A stretch of 64,000 nucleotides of DNA from Gudongella sp034006985 (GCA_034006985.1 JAVERT010000008.1:1-64000); one strand, 5' to 3'. Shown: positions 27,167-35,661, counted from the stretch's first letter. A program made the numbers and translations. The notes: generated by a model from the sequence alone, not told the origin.

Positions 27167-28013
27167 TGTACCTGCGACAAGTGCAAATCTTGGAGCAGGA
27201 TTTGATACATTAGGAATTGCTTTAAATAGATATAATAAATTTTATATTAAAGAAATAGAAAAGGTAGACTTTATAAATGAAAATCTAGTTTACAAATCTT
27301 ATAGGAAGGTTTTTGAAATTCTTGATAAACCAATTGTAGAAGTAGAAATTATCATAGATACGGATATTCCGTTGTCTCGTGGATTAGGTTCTTCAGCGGC
27401 ATGTATAGTTGGAGGAGTAATGGGAGCAAATGAAATTCTAGGAAATCTCCTTTCAAAGGAAGAAATATTAGAAATTTCAACTATGATAGAAACCCACCCT
27501 GATAATGTAGCACCTGCTATATATGGTGGTATGGTTACAAGTGTTATGGAAGGAGATAAGGTATACTACTGTCAAATACCAATTAAAAATAAATTAGAAT
27601 TTATTGCATTGGTTCCAGACTTTAAACTTTCCACAAAAATGGCTAGAGGAGTGTTACCAGAAATTATTCCCTACAAAGATGGAGTTTTTAATGTGGGAAG
27701 AGTGGGATTGTTGTTAGGTGCACTTACAACCGGTAGGGATGATTTATTAAAGCATGCATTTAAAGATAAACTTCACCAGCCATATAGGGGTGATTTAATA
27801 CCAGGTTTTAATGAGATAATGGATTTTGCAAACTATTCAGGTGCACTTGGATGTTATCTAAGTGGTGCAGGTCCAACTATTATGTGTATTTCAAACGAAG
27901 GCAATTTAGGATTTAAAGATAGTATAAAAGTCTTTATGGAAAATAATTATCCTGGATGGATGATATATTCACATTTAGTAGATGAAATTGGTGCAACTGT
28001 TAGAGCAGACTGA
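27153..28013 (+). CDS. thrB: Homoserine kinase
   Basis: A 286-residue GHMP-family kinase that phosphorylates homoserine. It has VPATSANLGAGFDTLGIAL at the N-terminus, the ATP-binding PLSRGLGSSAACIVGG loop and GALGCYLSGAGPTIMCI near the C-terminus. The start is GTG at 27153, within the end of thrC and preceded by GGGAGGAA. It closes the operon, which then covers every step from aspartate to threonine. Confidence 0.94.
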   Translation: MIQINVPATSANLGAGFDTLGIALNRYNKFYIKEIEKVDFINENLVYKSYRKVFEILDKPIVEVEIIIDTDIPLSRGLGSSAACIVGGVMGANEILGNLLSKEEILEISTMIETHPDNVAPAIYGGMVTSVMEGDKVYYCQIPIKNKLEFIALVPDFKLSTKMARGVLPEIIPYKDGVFNVGRVGLLLGALTTGRDDLLKHAFKDKLHQPYRGDLIPGFNEIMDFANYSGALGCYLSGAGPTIMCISNEGNLGFKDSIKVFMENNYPGWMIYSHLVDEIGATVRAD

Positions 28014-28025
28014 TAGTACATCATG

Positions 28026-28066
28026 AAAAAACCAGTTAGGAACATTTTTGTTCCTAACTGGTTTTT
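28026..28066. terminator. Bidirectional terminator between thrB and the GerMN lipoprotein gene
   Basis: AAAAACCAGTTAGGAAC pairs perfectly with its complement around a six-base loop, giving a 17-bp stem with A and T tracts on the two sides. It can serve the convergent genes on both strands. Confidence 0.92.
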
Positions 28067-28072
28067 ATTAGT

Positions 28073-28642
28073 TTATTTGTCTACTTCTACTGGTTCTTCT
28101 ATGCTTATATGACCCATAAGACTTTCGGCTTCTTGACCATCGACAAGAAATTGAACTCTATCAACATAATCTAGTTGACCTAGTGATTCTACTGTTTGGC
28201 TAATAATATAACTTTCTTCCATTGAACCTCCATTTAGACCTTCTCCTTTAAAATTTACATAAGAAGTTCCATCTAGTGTATCAACACCTATCAATGCTAC
28301 ACTTTGTGGGAATCCTGTACTCATTTTTTCAGTATCTACTGGTCCAGCCATTAATTCTCTTATTATCGCTTCTTCAAGGCACATTTCTGGACCATATACT
28401 ATAGTCCTTTCCTCAGGAAGCATCCAGTCGAATTTTTCGTCACCACTAAGGATATATTCATTATTTCCAAAATACAAAACAACATCCTGTGACTTCTCTA
28501 TAGGTTCCTCTGGACCCATTGGTTCTTCAACAGGTTCTTCTACTACAGGTTCTTCAGGTTCCACCGGCTCATTTTTTGGAGTACAACCAATTAATGAGAA
28601 GATAAGTAGAAGAGATATAATTAATAAAATTGTTTTTTTCAT
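28073..28642 (-). CDS. GerMN-domain lipoprotein
   Basis: A 189-residue lipoprotein with a signal peptide and lipobox (FSLIGC, Cys20), then a Pro/Glu-rich spacer (PVEPEEPVVEEPVEEP), then a GerMN domain with VLYFGNNEYIL, EEAIIRELMAGP and TSYVNFKGEG. GerMN domains occur in sporulation/germination protein GerM and in many surface lipoproteins. No other sporulation gene is nearby, so a role in spores is not shown. AGGAGG precedes the ATG. Confidence 0.87.
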   Translation of the reverse strand: MKKTILLIISLLLIFSLIGCTPKNEPVEPEEPVVEEPVEEPMGPEEPIEKSQDVVLYFGNNEYILSGDEKFDWMLPEERTIVYGPEMCLEEAIIRELMAGPVDTEKMSTGFPQSVALIGVDTLDGTSYVNFKGEGLNGGSMEESYIISQTVESLGQLDYVDRVQFLVDGQEAESLMGHISIEEPVEVDK

Positions 28643-28790
28643 TTAAAATCCTCCTTTCAAATAGAATCGTTAAAAGCCTTCTATATCTTTATATTAGCAC
28701 TTTAAGCCTATATAGGCAATTTACAATTTGATGACAAGAATGAGAAAATTATGCTAAAATAAACTAAAGAGATTATTCAAGGAGGATGCT

Positions 28791-29297
28791 ATGATTCTAA
28801 TATTTGCGGTAGATGGTAATTGGAAAATAGGTGTTGATGGACAAATGCTAGTAGAAATAGAAGAGGATTTGCATAGATTTAAGGAGATTACTGATGGACA
28901 TATTGTAGTGATGGGTAGAAAAACCATGGAAGCACTTCCTGGGCAAAATCCACTCCCTAATAGAATTAATATAATTATAACTAGACAAGAAGATTTTAAA
29001 AAAGAGGGTTTCTTAGTCGTGAATTCGATGGAAGATTTGTTCCCTTTATTAAAGCAAATAAATCCAGATAAAGAAAAGAAGGTATTTGTTACAGGCGGTG
29101 GAACAATAGCAAGACAACTTCTACTGTTTTGCAATAAGGCTTATATAACAAAGGTATTTAAGGATTTTAAAAATACTGACACTTTTATACCGAATCTTGA
29201 TTTAGACGATGCTTGGGAAGTTGCAAGTGAATCAGAGGTACAAAGACAAGATGATATTTACTATAGATATGTAGACTACGAAAGGGTGAAGTGGTAA
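28791..29297 (+). CDS. folA: Dihydrofolate reductase
   Basis: A 168-residue enzyme that reduces dihydrofolate to tetrahydrofolate with NADPH. Motifs include IFAVDGNWKIGVDGQM (substrate loop), HIVVMGRKTMEALPG, RINIIITRQ and VFVTGGGTIARQLL. Ile/Val-rich strands and length match FolA. No thyA lies next to it. GGAGG precedes the ATG, and the next gene begins directly after its stop. Confidence 0.92.
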   Translation: MILIFAVDGNWKIGVDGQMLVEIEEDLHRFKEITDGHIVVMGRKTMEALPGQNPLPNRINIIITRQEDFKKEGFLVVNSMEDLFPLLKQINPDKEKKVFVTGGGTIARQLLLFCNKAYITKVFKDFKNTDTFIPNLDLDDAWEVASESEVQRQDDIYYRYVDYERVKW

Positions 29298-29642
29298 ATG
29301 AAGATTAAAGAATTGATTACATTTGATGATTTTTTAAAATTGGATATTAGGGTTGGAACAATAATTGAAGCAAAAATGTTTGAAAAAGCTAGGAATCCAT
29401 CATACAAATTAGTGGTTGATCTGGGTGAAGAAATTGGTAAAAAGAATTCTAGTGCTCAAATTACAGAGCACTATTCAACAGAAGATTTAGTTGGAAAACA
29501 AGTACTTGCAGTTGTGAATTTTCCACCTAGAAATATTGCTGGGTTTCTATCAGAGGTTCTTGTTATGGGAACATACTCTGAAGGAGGGGTTGTACTTATA
29601 AGCCCGGACAAACTAGTACAACCTGGAGACATATTAGGATAG
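29298..29642 (+). CDS. tRNA-binding domain protein (CsaA-like)
   Basis: A 114-residue OB-fold protein with the EMAP-II/CsaA pattern: FDDFLKLDIRVGTIIEAKMFEKARNPSYKLVVDLGEEIG, SSAQIT and VLAVVNFPPRNIAGFLSEVLVMG. CsaA of B. subtilis has been described as a chaperone with tRNA-binding ability. Its ATG follows the folA stop directly, so the two form a small operon. Confidence 0.9.
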   Translation: MKIKELITFDDFLKLDIRVGTIIEAKMFEKARNPSYKLVVDLGEEIGKKNSSAQITEHYSTEDLVGKQVLAVVNFPPRNIAGFLSEVLVMGTYSEGGVVLISPDKLVQPGDILG

Positions 29643-29650
29643 AAAATTAT

Positions 29651-29680
29651 TTGCACCTGTTTTTAGGTGCAATATTTTTT
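29651..29680 (+). terminator. Terminator after the folA operon
   Basis: TTGCACCT pairs with AGGTGCAA around GTTTTT, followed by TATTTTTT. Confidence 0.88.
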
Positions 29681-29737
29681 TAGAAAACAATGAACCTTTT
29701 GGTCATCCAAATACTCTTACTATTGAAATGAGGTGAT

Positions 29738-30259
29738 ATGGTGGAATTAAAATACCTTGTAAAGAAGGCTAAAAAGGGAGATAAGGGAGCACTTTTACAG
29801 CTTATTCTCCAAGAAAAAGACAATTATTACAAACTAGCTTACGTATATATGCGGAATCAGCAAGATGCAGAGGACATGGTGCAGGATATGATCATAAGCC
29901 TTTATGACAATATTAAAAGCCTTCACAAGGAAGATATGTTTTACTCTTGGAGTAAGACAATTCTAGTAAATTTGTGCAAAAAAAATCTTGGAAATAGAAA
30001 TAGACTTATTCCAGTTGAATCCTTGGAAGATGAAGCCATAGATTTCCTTGGAGAAGAGGAGAGGATGGATTTAGATTACTATCTTAGCAGTTTAGGAGAA
30101 AATTATCAGGAGATAATTAGGTTAAGATATTATCTGGACATGGAATATTCGACAATTTCTGACATCCTCCAAATTCCCTTGGGGACAGTGAAGTCAAGGC
30201 TTAATACTGCCATGAATAAACTAAGGAGTGCAATGGGAGAGGAGAATTTAGATGAGTAA
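29738..30259 (+). CDS. ECF-type RNA polymerase sigma factor
   Basis: A 173-residue sigma-70 family protein with region 2 (YKLAYVYMRNQQDAEDMVQDMIISLYDNI, about residues 32-60) and region 4 (YQEIIRLRYYLDMEYSTISDILQIPLGTVKSRLNTAMNKLR). It resembles SigV/SigM-like extracytoplasmic sigma factors. The next gene overlaps by 8 bases and encodes a membrane protein that is its likely anti-sigma factor. The signal and regulon cannot be read from this window. Confidence 0.9.
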   Translation: MVELKYLVKKAKKGDKGALLQLILQEKDNYYKLAYVYMRNQQDAEDMVQDMIISLYDNIKSLHKEDMFYSWSKTILVNLCKKNLGNRNRLIPVESLEDEAIDFLGEEERMDLDYYLSSLGENYQEIIRLRYYLDMEYSTISDILQIPLGTVKSRLNTAMNKLRSAMGEENLDE

Positions 30260-31547
30260 GCTTGATAGGATGCTTGAAGAAAAAAGAAAAGAATATATGA
30301 ATATCCAAGCCCCTGACTCATTAGAGGAAAAATTGAATAAAACCCTCCATGGGAAGAAGAGGAAAATGAGTCTTTCCTTAAGCAAGGTGGCTGCAATACT
30401 TCTAATAGGGACAATACTAACCTATAACAGTTCAACTCTTGCCTATTACGGTAAGAAAATTATTGGATATGAGGGTGTTACAGAAGGCACAATTAATGAG
30501 CTTAGTAAAATGGGTCAAGGGCAAATTATTGACAAAGATTATATTTTTAGTGATGGTATTAAAGTTCAGTTGGATGGAGCTATGCTTGATGGTAATGGAA
30601 TGGTTCTTTTTTACTCAATTGAGGACACTAAAAAATCTAGAAATATTGAGGATGTAAATATCCAAGTTTCGCCCAAGCTAGCTTATATGAATTCAGGCTG
30701 GAGTGGAGTAGGTGAAATTATTCAAGATCAGTATATAGAAAAATGGATATTAACAACTGATGAAGCACCACCATTTTATATTAGCACTGTCATGCTGGAA
30801 ATTGCTTATATAAAAGATGATGGCACCTGGGAAAATGGAGAGATAAAATTCAAATTGGATAGAAACCAAGCAGTTGGAGATACAATTAAAGTATCAATTG
30901 ACAAAAAAATTGAGCTGTTAGGCAGGACTATGACAATAGAGGAGATAAGCATGTCTCCAATATCAACAATAGTAAAAGGTGAAATTCAGAATATACTTTC
31001 ACTTGCACTAGATAGAGCAAGTGAGGAGAATTTGATGCCACAAAATCTAGAAATGAGTCTATATGCTGATGGCAAGGAAATAATAAGAAAAGGTTCTGGT
31101 ATGAGCACTGATATGAGAGGCACAAGATTTGATATGAGATTTGATACAATTCCAAAAGAAACTAAAGAAATTGAACTAGTTATGGATAGTGTCAGTGTTT
31201 CTGAGGAGGTAGATAAGGAGTTTCCAGTTATAGAAGGTGAGAGTATTGAAGTTCTTGGGAATACAATCCAAATAGATGCAATTGAAGAAATGGATGATAG
31301 AACCTATATCACAATTACTAGCGATGAGGGAACAAGAATTCCAGGTCTTAGACTCTTAGCAGATGGAGAATATTACCAACTTGTAAAAACATTAGAAGAT
31401 CAACAAGAAACAGTACAGGATGGGAAATTCATCCATACAAGGACCCTTGAATTTGAGGGAAGTGGAGAGAGTTTAAAATTATCTATAGACAATATTCGTT
31501 ACACAAAGCAGTATGGATTAACTGTATATAAAGAATCAATAGAATAG
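30252..31547 (+). CDS. DUF4179-type membrane protein, probable anti-sigma factor
   Basis: A 431-residue protein with a cytoplasmic N-terminal segment of about 40 residues, one membrane helix (VAAILLIGTILTYNSSTLAYY, about residues 44-64) and a large extracytoplasmic part with DUF4179-like features (VQLDGAMLDGNGMVLFYSIED). Proteins of this form sit immediately after ECF sigma genes in Firmicutes and are thought to hold the sigma factor at the membrane. Overlap with the sigma gene supports that pairing; the direct interaction is inferred. Confidence 0.82.
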   Translation: MSKLDRMLEEKRKEYMNIQAPDSLEEKLNKTLHGKKRKMSLSLSKVAAILLIGTILTYNSSTLAYYGKKIIGYEGVTEGTINELSKMGQGQIIDKDYIFSDGIKVQLDGAMLDGNGMVLFYSIEDTKKSRNIEDVNIQVSPKLAYMNSGWSGVGEIIQDQYIEKWILTTDEAPPFYISTVMLEIAYIKDDGTWENGEIKFKLDRNQAVGDTIKVSIDKKIELLGRTMTIEEISMSPISTIVKGEIQNILSLALDRASEENLMPQNLEMSLYADGKEIIRKGSGMSTDMRGTRFDMRFDTIPKETKEIELVMDSVSVSEEVDKEFPVIEGESIEVLGNTIQIDAIEEMDDRTYITITSDEGTRIPGLRLLADGEYYQLVKTLEDQQETVQDGKFIHTRTLEFEGSGESLKLSIDNIRYTKQYGLTVYKESIE

Positions 31548-31550
31548 AAT

Positions 31551-31580
31551 AAGGACTGGCTAAATGCCGGTCTTTATTCT
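31551..31580 (+). terminator. Terminator after the sigma/anti-sigma pair
   Basis: GGACTGGC pairs with GCCGGTCT, allowing two wobble pairs, around TAAAT and is followed by TTATTCTATT. Confidence 0.65.
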
Positions 31581-31716
31581 ATTCTGCTTACTACTATCTA
31601 GAAATATTCCAGATTTTTATCTGAGATTTTAGTTCTTGGCACTTGTTCCAAAGATGGAGTGGTCTAAATAGCGTCAGACAAAAATATATAGGCAGGAGAT
31701 ATTTGGGGATAAAGAA

Positions 31717-31742
31717 AAAAGATAGCATTTTGCTATCTTTTA
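31717..31742. terminator. Terminator of the DJ-1-family gene
   Basis: AAAGATAGC and GCTATCTTT form a nine-bp stem around ATTTT, with flanking A and T tracts. It overlaps the stop of the minus-strand gene and faces that gene's transcription. Confidence 0.75.
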
Positions 31743-32339
31743 CTTTAAACTAAAAGGATCATAATCAGGATTATCATTCCATATATATTCAATATATTTT
31801 GCTGCCTTATCAGCTTTTTCTCTGCTAAAAATATCTCTTATAAATCCAAGAGCCATATCCATTCCAGCAGAAACGCCGGAAGAAGTGTAGTATTTGTCGT
31901 CAACGGACCACCTAGCATTTTCTTGCCAGTCAACAGCTGGAGCAATACTTTTCACCCAGTCAAAGGCTATTTTATTGGAAGTAGCTGCTTTATGATTTAA
32001 AAGTCCTGTTTTGCCAAGTAGTGCAGAACCAGTACATACTGTTAGAATATACTTAGATGCATTTGAAAAATCTCTTAATAAATCAACATAAGTCTTATTT
32101 TCAACAAGCCCTCTTACACCCATTCCACCAGGGATAAATAGAATTTCATTGCTTTTGAAAGAAGAAAATGGCTCAGTAAGGATTTTAACTCCATGTACAC
32201 TTTTTACCTCCCCTCCTGATTCTGAAATAAATCTTAAATCGAATTCATCTCTTAAGGTTCCGAAAATCTCAATAGGACCAAAAGCATCCAACGTTTCAAA
32301 GTCATTAAATAATACTATATTAACAGTCATTTTATTCAT
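31740..32339 (-). CDS. DJ-1/PfpI-family protein
   Basis: A 199-residue protein of the DJ-1/PfpI class I GATase-like superfamily, with the nucleophile-elbow Cys102 in ILTVCTGSALLGKTG and a LFIPGGMGVRGLV motif. It resembles the YhbO/ThiJ-like sub-group related to isonitrile hydratases (DFETLDAFGPIEIFG at the N-terminus). Possible roles include deglycation or a redox-sensing hydrolase; none is settled by sequence. Its start overlaps the end of the next upstream gene on the same strand by 8 bases. Confidence 0.87.
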   Translation of the reverse strand: MNKMTVNIVLFNDFETLDAFGPIEIFGTLRDEFDLRFISESGGEVKSVHGVKILTEPFSSFKSNEILFIPGGMGVRGLVENKTYVDLLRDFSNASKYILTVCTGSALLGKTGLLNHKAATSNKIAFDWVKSIAPAVDWQENARWSVDDKYYTSSGVSAGMDMALGFIRDIFSREKADKAAKYIEYIWNDNPDYDPFSLK

Positions 32340-32778
32340 CAGTGGCCCTCTCCTCTAATAGATTTCTTAGAGCAACCTCGTAGCTTTTATTATTGGACTT
32401 CACTCTTTTTTTTGCCTTGCCTACATAAACACCACGTTGCCTCAATTCTCTATTGATATGTCTTGTAGATAACATTGCATCAATATTAGTATTATTTATT
32501 AGGTATCCATTTTGGTTGAGTATAATGCCTTCTTTTGCGAGAGCCATTGCAGCAAGACCATTATCCTGAGTGACAACAATATCATTTTTTCCCATATGAT
32601 TAACAATATAGTAATCTGCGCTGTCGGAGGATACATCTACAGTTACAACTTCTGCATAATCATTATTTATTACATGCGCATAGTTTTTAACTATGGTTAC
32701 AGGAATATTGAAGATTTTAGCTATACTAACCGTTTCATCAACAACAGGGCATCCATCTGCATCAATAAAAATTCGCAT
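32332..32778 (-). CDS. YaiI/YqxD (DUF188) family protein
   Basis: A 148-residue protein beginning MRIFIDADGCPV, with VVTQDNGLAAMALAKEG and the C-terminal ALRNLLEE, all diagnostic of the YaiI/YqxD family. The family has a PIN-like nuclease fold and no settled function. AAAGGAAGTG precedes the ATG. It is coupled to the DJ-1 gene by overlap. Confidence 0.9.
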   Translation of the reverse strand: MRIFIDADGCPVVDETVSIAKIFNIPVTIVKNYAHVINNDYAEVVTVDVSSDSADYYIVNHMGKNDIVVTQDNGLAAMALAKEGIILNQNGYLINNTNIDAMLSTRHINRELRQRGVYVGKAKKRVKSNNKSYEVALRNLLEERATDE

Positions 32779-32797
32779 TTTAACACTTCCTTTAATC

Positions 32798-33550
32798 TTA
32801 TTTCCCTACAGGTGAAAGATATACGGTAAATTCATCTTCGGTATCTAATTCCAATAGCTCATCTATTAAATCTTGATCGTAATTTCCTATAGCACAGCAT
32901 CCATAATCTATAGCTTCAGCTGCAAGGTATAGGTTTTGGCATATATGGCCAGCGTCTAATAGAATAGACTTGTGAGCAGCCAGAGTGTATTTCCACTCCA
33001 TTCTATATGGCACGGCAACCCAAATAAAGGTCACAGACCCATTTGATACAAAACTCTGATCTTTGCAAGCTTTTGATATCTTATATTCTAAGTTTTCTTC
33101 CGTTTTTTGAAATACAATTTGATGTGATTTTGGAAGATATCTATAAATTCCTTTTTCTAAACCATCTACATTAAAAATAGCAATATAAGTATCAAATGCA
33201 TGTCTATTCCCAGCTGAAGGAACTGTTCTAAAATAGTTTTGCCCTGAATGTGCTCTTACTCCTTGTGTAGAAAAGAGTAGCCAAGATAATTCTATTAAAC
33301 TCATGACATTTCCATGTTCGTATTTTCTTTTGGTTTTCCTATTTAGGATTGAATAAACGGTGCTTTTGTCAGAGATGTTAAGAAAACTATCTATAGATGG
33401 TAAATCGATAATAATTTCCCCATCAGTAGGATTCTTTTGAATGTCTGGCATTGGAATACCTTTGTTCATATCATTGTCATTAATATCGATTTTCTTTCTT
33501 ATATCTGTTTTAAGTAAGTATCTTTGTTTATTATAAATATCCTTATCCAT
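32798..33550 (-). CDS. SagB-type nitroreductase-family dehydrogenase
   Basis: A 250-residue FMN-binding protein of the nitroreductase superfamily, SagB type: SVYSILNRKTKRKYEHGNVMSLIELSWLLFSTQG-like N-terminus, RTVPSAGNRHAFDTYIAIFNVDGLEKGIYRYLP, and GHICQNLYLAAEAIDYGCCAIGNYDQDLIDELL. Some SagB enzymes oxidise azolines in peptide toxins, but no SagC/SagD or precursor gene is nearby, so a general oxidoreductase role is likelier. The ATG at 33550 follows GGAGGTCTAT; the start 12 bases further out lacks its own site. Confidence 0.87.
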   Translation of the reverse strand: MDKDIYNKQRYLLKTDIRKKIDINDNDMNKGIPMPDIQKNPTDGEIIIDLPSIDSFLNISDKSTVYSILNRKTKRKYEHGNVMSLIELSWLLFSTQGVRAHSGQNYFRTVPSAGNRHAFDTYIAIFNVDGLEKGIYRYLPKSHQIVFQKTEENLEYKISKACKDQSFVSNGSVTFIWVAVPYRMEWKYTLAAHKSILLDAGHICQNLYLAAEAIDYGCCAIGNYDQDLIDELLELDTEDEFTVYLSPVGK

Positions 33551-33599
33551 ATAGACCTCCAATAAAATTTAATTATAATTATTATACCCTATGTAAAGG

Positions 33600-33640
33600 A
33601 CAATTCACAATTCACAATGTACAAATCACAATTGAAAAGA
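33600..33640. repeat. Short degenerate CACAATT direct repeats
   Basis: CACAATT-type units occur four to five times (ACAATTCACAATTCACAATG, then ACAAATCACAATTG). Similar short tracts are commonly left between genes in AT-rich genomes; no function is evident. Confidence 0.45.
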
Positions 33641-33794
33641 TTGAAGAATAGATTAAAAAGCAAAAAGCGTAGTGGTAGTGTTCAATCCTTGCGTATTTTA
33701 AAATCTTGCTATTCTCTTTCTTTGTTTTATTGCATTAACTTAAGAAAAACCATATAATAAGTAATATTATATTTTTTTGAAATGAGGTTAAATT

Positions 33795-34499
33795 ATGAGT
33801 GTTTTTAAAAACAAATCTATAAAAGAAGGTATTGTATATGGTAGTCCCCTTGTGTTGGGATATTTACCAGTGGCCATGGCTTTTGGATTGCTTGCGAAAA
33901 ATACCGGACTCAGCTTTTTTGGAACTTCGGCTAGCTCGATATTTGTATTTGCAGGGTCAAGTCAATTTATGTTTTTAGATTTAATAAGGGTAGGAGTAAG
34001 TCCAGGTAGTATAATACTTGCAACATTTCTGCTAAATCTAAGGCATTTAATTATGAGTGCATCTCTTTCAACAAAACTTGATGATAATATGAAGCCTTTC
34101 GTTCCTATAATTGGTTTTGGTATAACCGATGAGACATTTTCAGTATTATCATTTTATAAAGAAAAATTGAGTTTGCCATTTATTCTCACAGTAAATGGGA
34201 TGGCTTATTTAGCTTGGGTAGGCGGAACAATTTTTGGATATTTAGTGGGTGAAATTATTCCTCAAGCACTACAAACTAGTTTGGGTTTGGGCTTATACGC
34301 ACTTTTCGCAGCACTTTTATTTCCATCATTTAAAACGAATAAGAGTTCAATATTTGTATCCTTAATCGCTGTAGCTGTTTATACAATAATCTATTATAGC
34401 AATATTTTATCATCTGGGTGGGATATTATAGCGGGGATAATAATATCAACATGGATTGCAACAATAATTCTCGAGAGAAAGGAGCTTAGAAATGAATAG
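33795..34499 (+). CDS. azlC: AzlC-family branched-chain amino acid exporter, large subunit
   Basis: A 234-residue membrane protein with the AzlC signature: SPLVLGYLPVAMAFGLLAKNTGLSF, FAGSSQFMFLDLI and LNLRHLIMSASLS. With AzlD it forms an exporter for branched-chain amino acids and analogues such as azaleucine. Its 3' end overlaps azlD by 8 bases. The 245 bases upstream hold a run of degenerate ACAATTCACA repeats (33600-33640) but no recognisable riboswitch. Confidence 0.9.
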   Translation: MSVFKNKSIKEGIVYGSPLVLGYLPVAMAFGLLAKNTGLSFFGTSASSIFVFAGSSQFMFLDLIRVGVSPGSIILATFLLNLRHLIMSASLSTKLDDNMKPFVPIIGFGITDETFSVLSFYKEKLSLPFILTVNGMAYLAWVGGTIFGYLVGEIIPQALQTSLGLGLYALFAALLFPSFKTNKSSIFVSLIAVAVYTIIYYSNILSSGWDIIAGIIISTWIATIILERKELRNE

Positions 34500-34797
34500 T
34501 TATCTAGGTATTACATTTGGAATGATGTTTGTAACATATATACCAAGGGTCTTTCCACTTTTGTTTTTAAGTAATAAAAAAATAAATCCTAAACTTGAGA
34601 GATTCTTAAAATTAATTCCATACACTTCTCTTAGCATTCTAATTATAAGGGGAATTTTGACTTTGGATTTTTCATTAATTCCAGCGGCTATCATAGGGAT
34701 AGGCACTTCTGGGTTTTTATCATATAGGTTTAACAATCTAGTTTTATCTGTATTCATAGGTATAATGTTATCTTTTTTGGTCATTAATTTTTTATAA
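34492..34797 (+). CDS. azlD: AzlD-family branched-chain amino acid exporter, small subunit
   Basis: A 101-residue protein with three to four hydrophobic helices, including FVTYIPRVFPLLFL and a KLIPYTSLSILIIRGIL segment typical of AzlD. It acts with AzlC in the membrane. GAAAGGAG lies ahead of the ATG inside azlC. Confidence 0.88.
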   Translation: MNSYLGITFGMMFVTYIPRVFPLLFLSNKKINPKLERFLKLIPYTSLSILIIRGILTLDFSLIPAAIIGIGTSGFLSYRFNNLVLSVFIGIMLSFLVINFL

Positions 34798-34850
34798 GCC
34801 AGATTTTGGAAAGAAAATATTTATGGGCATATTTCCGAAATGAGTTATAT

Positions 34851-34876
34851 TTAAGTAAAATAGGGTATTTACTTAA
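34851..34876. promoter_or_regulatory. Inverted repeat upstream of the selenoperoxiredoxin gene
   Basis: TTAAGTAAA at 34851-34859 and TTTACTTAA at 34868-34876 form a nine-bp inverted repeat around TAGGGTA-type bases. It lies 17 bases before the Per box. It could be an operator or a weak stem between azlD and prxU. Confidence 0.45.
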
Positions 34877-34892
34877 GAGGTGGGGTATGTTA

Positions 34893-34907
34893 TTATAATG
34901 ATTACAA
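34893..34907. promoter_or_regulatory. Per box upstream of the selenoperoxiredoxin gene
   Basis: TTATAATGATTACAA matches the PerR operator consensus TTATAATNATTATAA at all defined positions but one. It lies 35 bases before the first start codon of prxU and 0.8 kb before a perR-like gene, so peroxide-dependent derepression by PerR is very plausible. Confidence 0.8.
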
Positions 34908-34941
34908 TGTTGTAGTAAATACAATTTTAGGAGGTGTCTAG

Positions 34942-35661
34942 ATGACAGAAGAAATAAAAGCAGCTTGTGCAAGACCGGTAAGTAAAAGAGAAAAGCCTGT
35001 AACTAATGAAAGCAGACCAGTTGAACTGGGGATAAAGGAGGAAAAATCTATGGTAAAATTAGGAAAACCAGCACCGTTGTTTGAAGCACCAGCATTTTAT
35101 AAAGGTGAATTTACTAATATTAATTTGGAAGATTATAAAGGCAAATGGGTAGTACTTTGCTTCTATCCTGGCGACTTTACTTTTGTCTGAGCTACTGAAG
35201 TTTCAGCAGTTGCTGAAAAATATGATGAGTTCCAAAAGCTTGGTGTAGAAGTGCTTTCAATGAGCGTTGATAGTCAATTTGTGCATAAAGTATGGAATGA
35301 CAATGAGCTTTCAAAAATGGTTGGAAAAGACATTCCATTCCCAATGTTATCAGATGGTGGAGGACATATTGGAACAATGTATGGAATCTATGATGAAGAT
35401 AGTGGAGTCAATACAAGAGGAAGATTTCTTATAGATCCAGATGGAATAGTTCAAGGTTTCGAGGTGCTTTCTCCTCCAGTTGGAAGAAATGTAGCAGAAA
35501 CTCTTAGACAAGTTCAAGCATTCCAATTAGTAAGGGAAACAAAAGGTGCTGAGGTATGTCCATCAGGTTGGAAACCAGGCAAGACAACATTAAAACCAGG
35601 ACCAGAATTAGTAGGGAATGTATGGAAAGCATGGAAAGTAAGCGAAGCTTTTGAAGATTAA
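34942..35661 (+). CDS. prxU: Selenocysteine-containing peroxiredoxin (PrxU type)
   Basis: A 239-residue peroxiredoxin (AhpC/Prx1 family) read through an in-frame UGA at 35188-35190. The peroxidatic site is YPGDFTFV-U-ATE, with Sec83 in place of Cys, and a resolving-Cys motif EVCPSGW lies at Cys206. It would reduce H2O2 and organic peroxides with thiol partners. A SECIS-like hairpin follows the UGA. Two starts are supported: ATG 34942 after AGGAGGTG, and ATG 35050 after AAGGAGG. The second gives 203 residues with Sec at 47 and matches the usual start of the family, leaving a 36-residue extension of unknown role. A standard gene caller would split this gene in two. Confidence 0.93.
35191..35220 (+). 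promoter_or_regulatory. Bacterial SECIS-like hairpin in prxU
   Basis: TTTCAGC at 35201-35207 pairs perfectly with GCTGAAA at 35212-35218 around the loop AGTT. The loop G is about 19 bases after the UGA, inside the range known for bacterial SECIS elements bound by SelB. Confidence 0.85.

Noticed and set aside
32798..33550. SagB-like protein as part of a peptide-toxin (TOMM) cluster
   Set aside because: No cyclodehydratase (SagC/SagD-like), precursor peptide or exporter gene is nearby; neighbours are YaiI and DJ-1 family genes.
33600..33640. Possible CRISPR-like or regulatory repeats
   Set aside because: The units are short, overlapping and without spacers. They look like simple-sequence drift.
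34942..35190. Stand-alone 82-residue protein ending at the UGA in the peroxiredoxin gene
   Set aside because: The frame continues as an intact peroxiredoxin after UGA, the UGA stands at the catalytic Cys position and a SECIS-like hairpin follows, so it is a Sec codon rather than a stop.
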